A stretch of 64,000 nucleotides of DNA from Microbacterium azadirachtae (lineage in GTDB: Bacteria > Actinomycetota > Actinomycetes > Actinomycetales > Microbacteriaceae), in assembly GCF_000956505.1 (NCBI RefSeq), contig NZ_JYIX01000032.1, positions 1-64,000 of the forward strand, given 5' to 3'. The translations under genes and the position numbers were made by a program. The notes below the pieces were generated by a model. It was not told the DNA's origin, did no database searches, and saw only the letters and a program-made list of their open reading frames with translations. Within the stretch, counting starts at the first letter, position 1. Every line of letters starts with the position of its first letter. Below, in pieces: positions 23,702 through 33,682 of this stretch.

Positions 23702-23762
23702 GGGTATCACCTCCTCATCTCTCGCCGGCACGGCGTAGGCGACAGTAGCACCCTTGCCCGTG

Positions 23763-25211
23763 TCAGTCGAGGGCGCTCATCACGTGCTTGATGCGCGTGT
23801 AGTCGTCGAACCCGTACTGCGACAGGTCCTTGCCGTAGCCCGAGTGCTTGAATCCACCGTGCGGCATGTCCGAGACGAACGGGATGTGCGTGTTGATCCA
23901 CACGCAGCCGAAGTCCAGATCCCGGGAGAAGCGCAGCGACCGCGTGTGGTCCTTCGTCCACACGGAAGCGGCCAGCGCAAAGGGCACGTCGTTCGCGTAG
24001 CCGAGGGCCTCGTCGTCGTCCTCGAAGGACTGCACGGTCAGCACCGGCCCGAAGATCTCGCTCTGCACGGCCTCGTCGTCCTGGCGCATGCCCGAGACGA
24101 TCGTCGGCTCGAAGAAGTAGCCGACGTCGCCCTGCCGCGTGCCGCCGGTCTCGATCGTCGCGTGCGCGGGCAGGCGGTCCACGAAGCCCTGCACCTGGGC
24201 GAGCTGCGCGGCGCTCGAGAGCGGGCCGAAGAACACGCCCTCCTCGTGCGGTGCGCCGGTGCGGGCGTGCGTGCGCACGCGCTCGACGAGGGCCTTCACG
24301 AGAGCGTCGTGCACCGAGGCGTGCACGATCACGCGGGTCGCGGCCGTGCAGTCCTGCCCGGCGTTGAAGAACGCGCCGGTCACGATGCCCTCCGCGGCCT
24401 TCTCGATCGACGCGTCGGGGAACACGATCGCGGGGGCCTTGCCGCCGAGCTCGAGGTGCACGCGCTTCACGTCGGCCGCGGCCGACTCGGCGACGGCCAT
24501 GCCGGCCCGGACGGATCCGGTGATCGCGACCATCTGCGGCGTCTTGTGCGCGACGAGGGCGGCGCCGGTGCTGCGGTCGCCGAGCACGACGTTCAGCGTT
24601 CCCGCGGGAGTGTGCTCGGCGACGATCTCCGCGAGCAGGAGGGTCGTGAGCGGGGTGGCCTCGGCAGGCTTCAGCACCACGGTGTTGCCGGCGGCCAGCG
24701 CGGGCGCGATCTTCCACACGGCCATGTTCAGCGGGTAGTTCCAGGGCGTGACCTGACCGATCACGCCGACCGGCTCGCGCCGCACGTACGAGGTGTGCCC
24801 CGCCATGTACTCCGCAGCGGCGCGGCCCTCGAGGCTCCGCGCCGCTCCCGCGAAGAAGCGCAACTGGTCGACGGACTGGTCGATCTCGTCGGCCACGAGG
24901 TTCGCGCGGGGCTTGCCGGTGTCCTGCGACTCCAGGTCGGCGAACTCCTCCGCACGCGAGGCCATCGCGTCGGCGATCCGGAACAGCGCGAGCTGGCGCG
25001 CCGCCGGGGTGGTGTCGCGCCAGAGCGGGAAGGCAGCGGCGGCCGCGGCGTAGGCGGCGTCGACGTCGCTCTGGTCCGAGATCGGGGCCTGGCCGTACAC
25101 CTGCTCTGTGACGGGGTCGATGAGGTCCATGCGGCCCTCGCCGTGGGCGGCGACGGCGCGCCCGCCGATGAAGTTCTGCAACAGTGCAGTTTCAGACAGT
25201 GTGCTCTGCAT
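23763..25211 (-). CDS. Aldehyde dehydrogenase, gamma-aminobutyraldehyde dehydrogenase type
   Basis: 482 residues. The nucleophile Cys is in FFNAGQDCTAATR, the general base Glu in HLELGGKAPAIVF, and NAD contacts in QVTPWNYPLNMAVWKIAPAL and ITGSVRAGM. NAGQDCTA is typical of 4-aminobutyraldehyde/betaine-aldehyde type enzymes. It would oxidise 4-aminobutanal from putrescine to GABA with NAD in the cytosol. Its divergent neighbours are an AsnC regulator and a gamma-glutamylputrescine-oxidase-like gene, which supports an amine-degradation role. Transcription appears leaderless (TATTCT seven bases before the ATG). Confidence 0.92.
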   Translation of the reverse strand: MQSTLSETALLQNFIGGRAVAAHGEGRMDLIDPVTEQVYGQAPISDQSDVDAAYAAAAAAFPLWRDTTPAARQLALFRIADAMASRAEEFADLESQDTGKPRANLVADEIDQSVDQLRFFAGAARSLEGRAAAEYMAGHTSYVRREPVGVIGQVTPWNYPLNMAVWKIAPALAAGNTVVLKPAEATPLTTLLLAEIVAEHTPAGTLNVVLGDRSTGAALVAHKTPQMVAITGSVRAGMAVAESAAADVKRVHLELGGKAPAIVFPDASIEKAAEGIVTGAFFNAGQDCTAATRVIVHASVHDALVKALVERVRTHARTGAPHEEGVFFGPLSSAAQLAQVQGFVDRLPAHATIETGGTRQGDVGYFFEPTIVSGMRQDDEAVQSEIFGPVLTVQSFEDDDEALGYANDVPFALAASVWTKDHTRSLRFSRDLDFGCVWINTHIPFVSDMPHGGFKHSGYGKDLSQYGFDDYTRIKHVMSALD

Positions 25212-25218
25212 GGTGAAA

Positions 25219-25224
25219 AGAATA
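25219..25224 (-). promoter_or_regulatory. -10 element TATTCT, leaderless start of the aldehyde dehydrogenase gene
   Basis: On the minus strand TATTCT is followed by seven bases and then the ATG at 25211. No ribosome binding site is seen. The spacing suggests that the transcript begins at the start codon. Confidence 0.45.
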
Positions 25225-25249
25225 GGCGAGAATCGACGGAATCGGAAGA

Positions 25250-25264
25250 AATCTGGATCAGATT
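25250..25264. promoter_or_regulatory. Palindrome AATCTG-GAT-CAGATT in the divergent gap, likely AsnC operator
   Basis: Perfect 6-base arms with a 3-base centre lie between the aldehyde dehydrogenase and AsnC genes. AsnC/Lrp proteins commonly bind 13- to 15-base palindromes of this kind with an AT-rich centre and often control a divergent catabolic gene. It is 26 bases upstream of the dehydrogenase -10, where it would block or activate. Confidence 0.5.
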
Positions 25265-25311
25265 CTGCGAAATCAGTTGCAGAGCGCCGTCGGGAATGTC
25301 AAGATCGTCAC

Positions 25312-25779
25312 ATGAGCGACAAGCCGAAGGTGCCGGTGCTGGACGACGTCTCGAAGCGGATCATCGAACTGCTGCAGGAGGACGGCCGCCGGCCCTACGC
25401 CGAGATCGGCCGCGCCGTGGGACTCAGCGAGGCGGCCGTGCGTCAGCGCGTGCAGCGTCTTACCGACAGCGGTGTGGTGCAGATCGTCGCGGTCACAGAT
25501 CCTCGCCAACTCGGATTCTCCCGCATGGCGATGCTGGGCATCCGCGTCGACGGGGATCCGCGAGTCGCCGCGGAGGCGATCGCGAATATTCCCGAGATCG
25601 CATATGTCAACGTGACGCTCGGATCCTTCGACATCCTCGCGGAGGCCATCTGCGAGAGCGACGAGGACCTGCTCGAGCTGATCGCGACGCGGATCCGCAC
25701 CATCGAGGGCGTCTCGCACACCGAGTGCTTCCTCTACGCAGGGCTCCACAAGGACCTCTACAACTGGGGCACGCGCTGA
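25312..25779 (+). CDS. Lrp/AsnC-family transcriptional regulator
   Basis: 155 residues from ATG 25312. Helix-turn-helix: DDVSKRIIELLQEDGRRPYA, then EIGRAVGLSEAAVRQRVQRL. The RAM ligand domain follows (about 65-150), with MAMLGIRVDGDPRVAAEAIA and GSFDILAEAICESDEDLLEL. The C-terminus YAGLHKDLYNWGTR resembles regulators found beside amine and amino-acid catabolic genes. There is no clear ribosome binding site; CAAGAT six bases before the start could be the -10 of a leaderless transcript. It probably senses an amine-pathway intermediate and controls the divergent dehydrogenase. Confidence 0.92.
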   Translation: MSDKPKVPVLDDVSKRIIELLQEDGRRPYAEIGRAVGLSEAAVRQRVQRLTDSGVVQIVAVTDPRQLGFSRMAMLGIRVDGDPRVAAEAIANIPEIAYVNVTLGSFDILAEAICESDEDLLELIATRIRTIEGVSHTECFLYAGLHKDLYNWGTR

Positions 25780-25882
25780 TCCGCTGAGCCTTCCGCCCGC
25801 CAGAACCCGGCCGCACGGCGGCGCCAGGGGCGTTGCGTCGCGCCTGTGAAAGACCACCCACCATCCCGGACAAGGAATCATC

Positions 25883-27277
25883 ATGGGAACGACCGTCTTC
25901 GAACGACGGCAGCCGAGCGCCTCGGTCATCGAGCGCTCTCTCGAGAACACCGCGCACGCCGCGTTCTGGCTCGACGACGTCGAGCGCCCCTCCTACCCGA
26001 CGCTGTCGGGTGAGGTGCGCGCCGATCTCGCGATCGTCGGCGGCGGATACGCGGGGCTGTGGACCGCGATCCGCGCGAAGGAGCGCGACCCGCAGCGCAC
26101 CGTCGTGCTGCTCGAGGCCAACCGGGTGGGCTGGGCGGCATCCGGCCGCAACGGCGGGTTCTGCGAGGCGAGCCTCACGCACGGCGAAGAGAACGGCACG
26201 AACCGCTGGCCCGACGAGATGGAGCGGCTCGAGCGTCTCGGGCTCGAGAACCTCGACGGCATCCAGGACACGGTCGAGCGCTACGGCATGGATGTGGACT
26301 GGGAGCGCACGGGCCAGATGGCCGTGGCCGTCGAGCCGCATCAGATCGAATGGATGGAGGGCGACGACTTCCTCGACGAGTCCGCCGTCCGAGCCGAGGT
26401 CGCCTCGCCCACCTACCTCGCGGGATCCTGGGATCGCACCGGATGCGCGATGGTGCACCCGGCCAAGCTCGTGTTCGAGCTCGCGCGGGTCGCCACCGAG
26501 CTCGGCGTGCGGATCTTCGAGCGCACCCGCGTCACAGGCCTGAACGGCAAGGGCGTGCAGACCCTGACAGCGGAGAACGGCTCCGTCGTCGCCGACCAGG
26601 TCGCGCTCGCCACGAACGTGTTCCCCTCCCTGCTCAAGCGCAACCGGCTCATGACCGTGCCCGTGTACGATTACGCGCTCATGACCGAGCCGCTCACGGC
26701 CGAGCAGTACGACGCGATCGGCTGGAAGAACCGTCAGGGGCTCGCCGACAGCGCGAACCAGTTCCACTACTACCGGCTGAGCGCGGACAACCGGATCCTG
26801 TTCGGCGGCTACGACGCGGTCTACCACTTCGGCGGCAAGGTGCGCGAGGAGTACGAGGAGCGGCCGGAGAGCTTCCGGCGGCTCGCGTCGCACTTCTTCA
26901 CCACGTTCCCGCAGCTCGAGGGCCTGCGCTTCACGCACCGCTGGGCCGGCGCGATCGACTCGTGCAGCCGGTTCTGCGCGTTCTTCGGCACCGCGCGCGG
27001 AGGCCGAGTCGCGTACGCGACCGGATTCACCGGCCTCGGCGTGGGCGCGACCCGGTTCGCGGCCGACGTCATGCTCGACGAGCTCGCGGGGCTCACGACG
27101 GAGCGCACGCAGCTGGAGATGGTGCGCACGAAGCCCATCCCGTTCCCGCCCGAGCCGGCCGCCTCGATCGGGGTCAACCTCGTGCGCGCGGCGATGAACC
27201 AGGCGGACCACAACCAGGGCAGGCGCAACCTGTTCCTGAAGACGCTCGACGCCGTCGGCATGGGGTTCGACTCGTGA
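25883..27277 (+). CDS. FAD-dependent amine oxidoreductase, gamma-glutamylputrescine oxidase-like
   Basis: 464 residues of the D-amino-acid oxidase (DAO) superfamily. The dinucleotide motif is DLAIVGGGYAGLWTAIRAKE, followed by LLEANRVGWAASGRNGGFCE, typical of PuuB-like enzymes. The C-terminus has RWAGAIDSCSRFCAFFG and TGFTGLGVGATRFAADVMLD. It would oxidise an N-acylated or free amine to an aldehyde with release of peroxide, feeding the divergent aldehyde dehydrogenase. AAGGA precedes the ATG. It is coupled to the cupin gene by a GTGA overlap. The precise amine is not determined. Confidence 0.9.
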   Translation: MGTTVFERRQPSASVIERSLENTAHAAFWLDDVERPSYPTLSGEVRADLAIVGGGYAGLWTAIRAKERDPQRTVVLLEANRVGWAASGRNGGFCEASLTHGEENGTNRWPDEMERLERLGLENLDGIQDTVERYGMDVDWERTGQMAVAVEPHQIEWMEGDDFLDESAVRAEVASPTYLAGSWDRTGCAMVHPAKLVFELARVATELGVRIFERTRVTGLNGKGVQTLTAENGSVVADQVALATNVFPSLLKRNRLMTVPVYDYALMTEPLTAEQYDAIGWKNRQGLADSANQFHYYRLSADNRILFGGYDAVYHFGGKVREEYEERPESFRRLASHFFTTFPQLEGLRFTHRWAGAIDSCSRFCAFFGTARGGRVAYATGFTGLGVGATRFAADVMLDELAGLTTERTQLEMVRTKPIPFPPEPAASIGVNLVRAAMNQADHNQGRRNLFLKTLDAVGMGFDS

Positions 27278-27618
27278 CCGCCCTGCCCGCCGCCGGCACC
27301 GCGGTGGTCGACCTCGTTCTCGCGCACGAGCCGCTGCCCGCGGACGAGGTCATGTCCGGCGCTCCGACCACGGCGATCGCGGTGCTCGACGACACCGGCG
27401 ATCGTGAGATCGGCATCTGGGAGATGACGCCGGGCACCGCGCGGGACACCGAGGTCGACGAGCTCTTCATCGTGCTCTCGGGACGGGCGATCGTCGTCTT
27501 CGAGGATCCGTGGCTGCCGGATCTCGAGGTCGGTCCCGGATCCGTCGTGCGTCTCGCCGAGGGCATGCGGACCACTTGGACCGTGACGGAGACCCTGCGC
27601 AAGGTGTACATCGCCTGA
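27274..27618 (+). CDS. Small cupin-fold protein
   Basis: 114 residues from GTG 27274, overlapping the oxidoreductase stop (GTGA). One cupin barrel is visible: IGIWEMTPGTARDTEVDELF, then IVLSGRAIVVFED and GSVVRLAEGMRTTWTVTETL. The first cupin motif has Glu and Asp but no His-x-His, so metal binding is uncertain. This type (DUF861-like) often accompanies PuuB-type oxidases and aminotransferases. Its role may be small-molecule binding or an auxiliary reaction. Confidence 0.8.
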   Translation: MTALPAAGTAVVDLVLAHEPLPADEVMSGAPTTAIAVLDDTGDREIGIWEMTPGTARDTEVDELFIVLSGRAIVVFEDPWLPDLEVGPGSVVRLAEGMRTTWTVTETLRKVYIA

Positions 27619-27749
27619 GTCCTCCGGGAGGCCTTCTCCGACGGCGGGCGCAGGATTAGACTCAGCGCGGGGACCTCATCCGCGCGCCCAGGTGGTGCGG
27701 CGTTGCGCTACCGACGCGGGGATGACAACCCCCTGGGCTGGGGCTCATC

Positions 27750-28175
27750 ATGTTCGAGAAACTCATGGCGACGGCCGTCCTTCCGGTCACGGACCTCGAT
27801 CGCGCCAAGCGCTGGTGGCACGACGTGCTCGATCGCGATCCGATCTACACGGACGCCGAATCGGAGAACCTGTTCTACGACGTCGGGGGCGCCGTCGTGC
27901 TGGTGTACCGCACCGACTTCGCGGGCACGGCCAAGAACACCGCTCTCAACCTCGTGACCGATGACATCGACCGCGATGTGGCAGAGCTGCGCTCGCGAGG
28001 GGTCGAGTTCCACGAGTACGACTTCCCTGGTTTGAAGACCGTCGACGGGATCGCGGATCTCGGAGGCGAGCGCGGTGCGTGGTTCAGCGACACCGAGGAC
28101 AACATCATCGCGATCGGCGAACCGTCGCCCGAGATGATGGAGCGTGTGATGGGCGGGGCGCGCGCGGCCGGCTGA
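27750..28175 (+). CDS. VOC (glyoxalase/bleomycin resistance) family protein
   Basis: 141 residues. The VOC start is plain: TAVLPVTDLDRAKRWWHDVL. Later come NLFYDVGGAVVLVYRT and DIDRDVAELRSRGVEFHEYD, ending with FSDTEDNIIAIGEPS. Glu in the final strand and partial His positions are present, but the full metal set cannot be assigned by eye. ATG 27765 is an alternative start. TAGACT at 27658-27663 may be its -10. Substrate is unknown. Confidence 0.85.
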   Translation: MFEKLMATAVLPVTDLDRAKRWWHDVLDRDPIYTDAESENLFYDVGGAVVLVYRTDFAGTAKNTALNLVTDDIDRDVAELRSRGVEFHEYDFPGLKTVDGIADLGGERGAWFSDTEDNIIAIGEPSPEMMERVMGGARAAG

Positions 28176-28185
28176 GTCGCGGCGC

Positions 28186-28213
28186 GGGCGGTGACCTCGG
28201 TCCGTCACCGCCC
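28186..28213. terminator. Hairpin between VOC gene and PucR gene
   Basis: GGGCGGTGAC and GTCACCGCCC make a 10-base-pair stem with an 8-base loop. It lies past the VOC stop and overlaps the end of the convergent PucR gene. It probably terminates the plus-strand unit and possibly both. Confidence 0.65.
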
Positions 28214-29776
28214 GTGGGCGAGCAGTGCCAGGTGCAGGGCCGACAGCGTCTCGCCGTCGTCGAGATCGGCGCCGAGCAGATCCGCGATGAGGGCGAGGCG
28301 CTGGTAGAAGACCGAGCGGGACAGGTGCGAGGCGGTCGCCGCGGCGGTGCGGTTCCCCGGGTGCGCGACCACGGCGCGCAGCACCCTGAGCAGGTCGCCG
28401 TCCGTGGCGTCGTCGTGGCGGATGAGCGGCGCGAGCAGCCGTGCGCTGTGCTCCTGGAGCCGGTGGTCGCCGCTGAGCTCGGCGGCGAGACGCGCGAGGG
28501 GGCGGTCGGCGACGCGCAGCACGGATCCGGGCGCGGCCTGGCGGGCGAGGCGCCGCACGACGGGGATCGCGGCGAGCAGCTCGGCCGTCGTCGCGGCGGG
28601 ATCGCTGACGGCGCCCGGATCCAGCTCTGCGACGAGCGGATCCGGCAGCCGCGCCCCCGCGGGCAGCGACACGAGCAGGATCCGCTCGGCTCCGACGTCG
28701 GCGGTCAGCGTGCGGACGTCGGCGACAGTCCGTCCGTCCGTGTCCGCGTCTGCGGCCCGTCGTCCCGACGCACCCGCCGTCGACACGGCCACGTACAGCG
28801 CGCGCCCGCGCACGGGGAACCCCGACGACTCCAGGCGCGCTTCGACGTCGGCGACCGTCACGTACCGCTCGCCGAGCAGCGCGGCGATCAGTCCCTCCGC
28901 GCGCAATCGCGCCCAGGCCTCCTCGCCGTCCGCGAGCCGCGAGAGCGCGAGCGCCGTGGCGGCCTGCTCGAGCACGGTCGCCGGCCCCGCGGGGTGCGGT
29001 GGTCCTGGCAGCGCGATCAGCTCGCCCCAGCGCGTGCCGCGGGCCGCGACCGGCACGCGCGTCCACTCGGGCGGCAGCCGACGCGACCGTCCGGACCAGC
29101 CGTCGAGCACCTCCGCCTCGGCGAGGTCGAACGGGTCGGCGACCACGACCTCGTGCGCGAGATCCTCCAGTACGACCGGCGCCCGCAGCGCTCGCGCGGT
29201 CTCCCGCACGACCACCTCGACCGGCGCTCCGCGCAGGCTCAGCCCGGTGAACAGCTCGTGCAGCCGCTGCCGCTCCTGCAGCGCCTCGACCTGCCCCGCG
29301 ATGATGCGGCGGTGCACCTCCTCGGTGACCGCGACGAACTTCACCTCGCGGTCGAGGGTCACGAGCGCGAGGTCCCGCGCGCGGCACGCGGCGACCAGCG
29401 GCGGCGGCACCACGGCGAATCGCGTGCCGAGCTCCAGCACGATGCCGGCGAGGCCCGCGTCGGCCAGCTCGTCGACGAGCCGGGCGAGCGCGTCGGCGGC
29501 ACCGGGCCAGCCGGCGCCCGTCGTGAGCAGCAGCTCACCGCCATCGAGCAGGGCGGCGACCCGTTCGCTGTCCGACACGTGCACCCAGCGCACCGGCACC
29601 TCGACGGATCCGGCCAGCACCTCGGGGATCCCGGCCTGCAGCGAGGCGACCTCGAGCGCGTCTGCGACGGTCGGAAGCCCGGGATCCCCCTTGGCCTGCT
29701 CCGGCGCGCGCCCCGGGGAAGACGCGTTCGGACGATCTGTCCGATCGGCGCGGAAGTCCAGACGATCTGCGGGCAT
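28205..29776 (-). CDS. PucR-family transcriptional regulator
   Basis: 523 residues from ATG 29776. The N-terminal PucR domain (about 28-150) contains LPTVADALEVASLQAGIPEV and LLDGGELLLTTGAG. A middle GGDEF-like (GAF-like) region follows. The C-terminal HTH_30 ends the protein: HPGNRTAAATASHLSRSVFY, then QRLALIADLLGADLDD. Such proteins control amine, purine or GABA catabolism in actinobacteria. It is divergent from mmsA, which is its most likely target, with a 111-base gap. Confidence 0.92.
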   Translation of the reverse strand: MPADRLDFRADRTDRPNASSPGRAPEQAKGDPGLPTVADALEVASLQAGIPEVLAGSVEVPVRWVHVSDSERVAALLDGGELLLTTGAGWPGAADALARLVDELADAGLAGIVLELGTRFAVVPPPLVAACRARDLALVTLDREVKFVAVTEEVHRRIIAGQVEALQERQRLHELFTGLSLRGAPVEVVVRETARALRAPVVLEDLAHEVVVADPFDLAEAEVLDGWSGRSRRLPPEWTRVPVAARGTRWGELIALPGPPHPAGPATVLEQAATALALSRLADGEEAWARLRAEGLIAALLGERYVTVADVEARLESSGFPVRGRALYVAVSTAGASGRRAADADTDGRTVADVRTLTADVGAERILLVSLPAGARLPDPLVAELDPGAVSDPAATTAELLAAIPVVRRLARQAAPGSVLRVADRPLARLAAELSGDHRLQEHSARLLAPLIRHDDATDGDLLRVLRAVVAHPGNRTAAATASHLSRSVFYQRLALIADLLGADLDDGETLSALHLALLAHGR

Positions 29777-29887
29777 GGATCCATCCTCCCCTTTGCCAGC
29801 ATGGGAGAGCAAGCCCGCGGACGCGTCCGATCAGAGTGTCCGGATCCGCGTCCTGAGTCCCCGAATCCCTGACCCGAGGAGCATCAC

Positions 29888-31387
<1,500 letters not shown>

Positions 31388-31407
31388 CGCGGAAAGGATC
31401 CGAGACC

Positions 31408-32811
31408 ATGAGCACCCTTACCGACACCGCTCGCCTCACCGACCGGCACGGCGCCGTGCATGCGCTGCCGGCTTCCGAGGCCGAGGTGCAGGTGCGCGCT
31501 GACGACCGCGCGCACGTGTTCCACTCTTGGAGCGCGCAGGCGCTCATCGACCCTGTACCCGTCGCCGCGGGCGAGGGATCCACGTTCTGGGACTACCAGG
31601 GCAACGCCTACCTCGACTTCTCGAGCCAGCTCGTGAACCTCAACCTGGGCCACCAGCAGCCCGATCTCGTCGCCGCGATCCAGCAGCAGGCGGGTCGTCT
31701 GGCGACGATCCAGCCGTCGATCGCGAACGACGTGCGCGGCGAGCTCGCCCGACTCATCGCCGAGGTCGCCCCCGAGGGCATGGAGAAGGTGTTCTTCACG
31801 AACGGCGGCGCCGACGCGAACGAGTACGCGGTGCGCATGGCCCGCACCGCGACCGGGCGCCGCAAGGTGCTGTCGATGTACCGCAGCTATCACGGCTCCA
31901 CGGCGACGGCGATCTCGCTGACCGGCGACCCGCGGCGCTGGGCGAACGACTCGGTCGACAACGGCACGGTGCGGTTCTTCGGCCCGTACCTGTACCGCAC
32001 CGCGTTCCACTCGACGACGCTGGCCGAGGAGTCGCAGCGCGCGCTCGAGCACCTCGAGCAGACGATCCAGCTTGAGGGCCCGAACACGATCGCCGCGATC
32101 ATCATCGAGACGGTCGTCGGCACGAACGGCGTGCTCGTACCGCCGCCGGGCTACCTGCAGGGCGTGCGCGACCTGTGCGACCGGTACGGCATCGTGTACA
32201 TCGCGGACGAGGTCATGGTCGGCTTCGGCCGACTCGGCGAGTGGTTCGGCATCGACGCGTTCGATGCCAAGCCGGATCTCATCACCTTCGCGAAGGGTGT
32301 GAACTCGGGCTACGTGCCGCTCGGCGGCGTCGTGATCTCCGACCGGATCGCCGCGGCGTTCGACAAGGTCTCCTTCGCGGGCGGGCTCACGTACTCCGGT
32401 CACCCGCTGGCCTGCGCGGCCGGAGTCGCCACGTTCGAGGTGTTCCGCCGCGACGGGATCCTGGAGCGCGTGCGCGACCTCGGCGCCAGGATCGTGGAGC
32501 CGACGCTCCGCGCCTGGTCCGAGAAGCACCCGAGCATCGGCGAGGTGCGCGGACAGGGCCTGTTCTGGGCCGTCGAGCTCGTGCGCTCTAAGGAGACCCG
32601 CGAACCGCTCGTGCCGTTCAATGCGGCAGGCGCCGATGCGGCGCCGATGGGCGCGTTCGCCGCGGCGGCGAAGAAGGGCGGGGTGTGGCCGTTCACGCAC
32701 TTCAACCGCATGCACGTCGCGCCGCCCCTCGTGATCACCGAGGATGAGCTGGTCCGCGGTCTCGCCGTGCTCGACGAGGCCCTCGATGTCGCGGACTCCT
32801 ACACCGACTGA
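31408..32811 (+). CDS. Class III omega-aminotransferase (beta-alanine/diamine type)
   Basis: 467 residues. The PLP lysine is Lys296 in LITFAKGVNSGYVPLGG. VFFTNGGADANEYAVRMART, SMYRSYHGSTATAISLTGDP, the acidic PLP contact in YIADEVMVGFGRLGEWF, and GGLTYSGHPLACAAG are all present. Family members move the terminal amino group of beta-alanine, GABA or putrescine to pyruvate or 2-oxoglutarate. Its position after mmsA favours beta-alanine to malonate semialdehyde. The ribosome binding site is GGAAAGGA. A hairpin terminator follows the stop. Confidence 0.93.
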   Translation: MSTLTDTARLTDRHGAVHALPASEAEVQVRADDRAHVFHSWSAQALIDPVPVAAGEGSTFWDYQGNAYLDFSSQLVNLNLGHQQPDLVAAIQQQAGRLATIQPSIANDVRGELARLIAEVAPEGMEKVFFTNGGADANEYAVRMARTATGRRKVLSMYRSYHGSTATAISLTGDPRRWANDSVDNGTVRFFGPYLYRTAFHSTTLAEESQRALEHLEQTIQLEGPNTIAAIIIETVVGTNGVLVPPPGYLQGVRDLCDRYGIVYIADEVMVGFGRLGEWFGIDAFDAKPDLITFAKGVNSGYVPLGGVVISDRIAAAFDKVSFAGGLTYSGHPLACAAGVATFEVFRRDGILERVRDLGARIVEPTLRAWSEKHPSIGEVRGQGLFWAVELVRSKETREPLVPFNAAGADAAPMGAFAAAAKKGGVWPFTHFNRMHVAPPLVITEDELVRGLAVLDEALDVADSYTD

Positions 32812-32828
32812 GCCGCGCGGAGCTGCTC

Positions 32829-32859
32829 CGGATCCCGTCCCGTCTTGGGGCGGGATCCG
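32829..32859 (+). terminator. Hairpin after the aminotransferase gene
   Basis: CGGATCCCG (32829-32837) and CGGGATCCG (32851-32859) make a 9-base-pair stem, 17 bases after the stop. Its loop contains the first TTGGGGCG word of the adjacent repeat array. Confidence 0.6.
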
Positions 32860-33010
32860 TTCGGTGTGTGGAGGGCGATCTCCCGTTTTGGGGCTGGTCC
32901 CGTTGTGGGGCCGGGTCCCGTTTTGGGGCGTGAATCGACGTTTTGGGGCGCGTGACGTCACGTCCTGCGGGCGGGACGCGCCCCAAAACGTGGGAGTGCG
33001 CCCCGAACCG
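32839..33010. repeat. Repeat array D: five forward and two reversed TTTTGGGGCG words
   Basis: Forward copies of CCCGTTTTGGGGC or close variants start at 32839, 32882, 32899, 32917 and 32937. Reversed copies CGCCCCAAAACG and CGCCCCGAACCG lie at 32979-32990 and 32999-33010. A perfect palindrome CGTGACGTCACG (32951-32962) sits in the loop between the two orientations. Seventeen bases (GGGACGCGCCCCAAAAC, 32973-32989) recur exactly at 33735-33751 on the other side of the phosphatase gene. Confidence 0.85.
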
Positions 33011-33036
33011 GCCTCGAGTGAGCCGGAACCTCGTCG

Positions 33037-33660
33037 TCAGACCGCGACGGGATCCGGATCCGCGACACGGTCGACGCGCCAGCCATCGTCGATGCGGTGC
33101 ACCGTGGAGACCGACAGGTTCGCGGGACCGGTGGCGAGGTGTTCGAGGTCGGCGCCGAGGCCGTGCAGCAGGGTCAGGATCGTGATGCCGCTGGTCACCA
33201 CGAGCACCTCGGATCCGGCGCCGGCGACGTCGTGCAGCGCTGCGGTCGCGCGCCGGGCGACGTCCGCGGGGGCCTCGGCGAGCGGATCCTTCGCGGCGAG
33301 GGCGTCCAGCGTCGCGATGAACGGATTGTCGGCCGCAGCGTGCGCCTGCATGAGCCGGAAGAACTTGCGGGCGCGCACCGCCTCGAGCCGCCCGAAGCAC
33401 AGCTCTCGCCAGCGCGGATCCGACTCCGCCTGCAGCTCGGATCCCGACGCGTCGAGCAGTCGCGCCGCAGTCTCGCGGTGCCGGATGCCGTCGCCCGAGA
33501 ACGCGGCGTCGAATCGGATCCCGGCGGCGGCGAGGTCGAGCCCTCGAGTCGTCGCCTGCTCGCGGCCGAGCGCGGTGAGCGGCGCATCGGACCAGCCCTG
33601 CATCCGCTCCGCCTCGTTCAGCATGCTCTGCCCGTGCCGCACCACCCAGATCCGCGTCAT
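33037..33660 (-). CDS. Histidine phosphatase family protein, altered second His
   Basis: 207 residues of the phosphoglycerate mutase-like superfamily. The catalytic RHG is in IWVVRHGQSMLNEAERMQGW, the acid region in WRELCFGRLEA, and LDLAAAGIRFDAAFSGDGIR matches the family. The second catalytic His, normally in VxHG, is Ser: EVLVVTSGITILTLL. The same change occurs in the protein at 51390-52151. No signal peptide is seen, so it is cytosolic. It is bracketed by two related repeat elements (D and E). The substrate is unknown. Confidence 0.88.
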   Translation of the reverse strand: MTRIWVVRHGQSMLNEAERMQGWSDAPLTALGREQATTRGLDLAAAGIRFDAAFSGDGIRHRETAARLLDASGSELQAESDPRWRELCFGRLEAVRARKFFRLMQAHAAADNPFIATLDALAAKDPLAEAPADVARRATAALHDVAGAGSEVLVVTSGITILTLLHGLGADLEHLATGPANLSVSTVHRIDDGWRVDRVADPDPVAV

Positions 33661-33682
33661 GGTTTCAGCCTAGGTCGCCCGG

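Noticed and set aside
32951..32962. CGTGACGTCACG as a regulator operator
   Set aside because: It sits in the loop of repeat array D past the gene ends, so it is better explained as part of that element.
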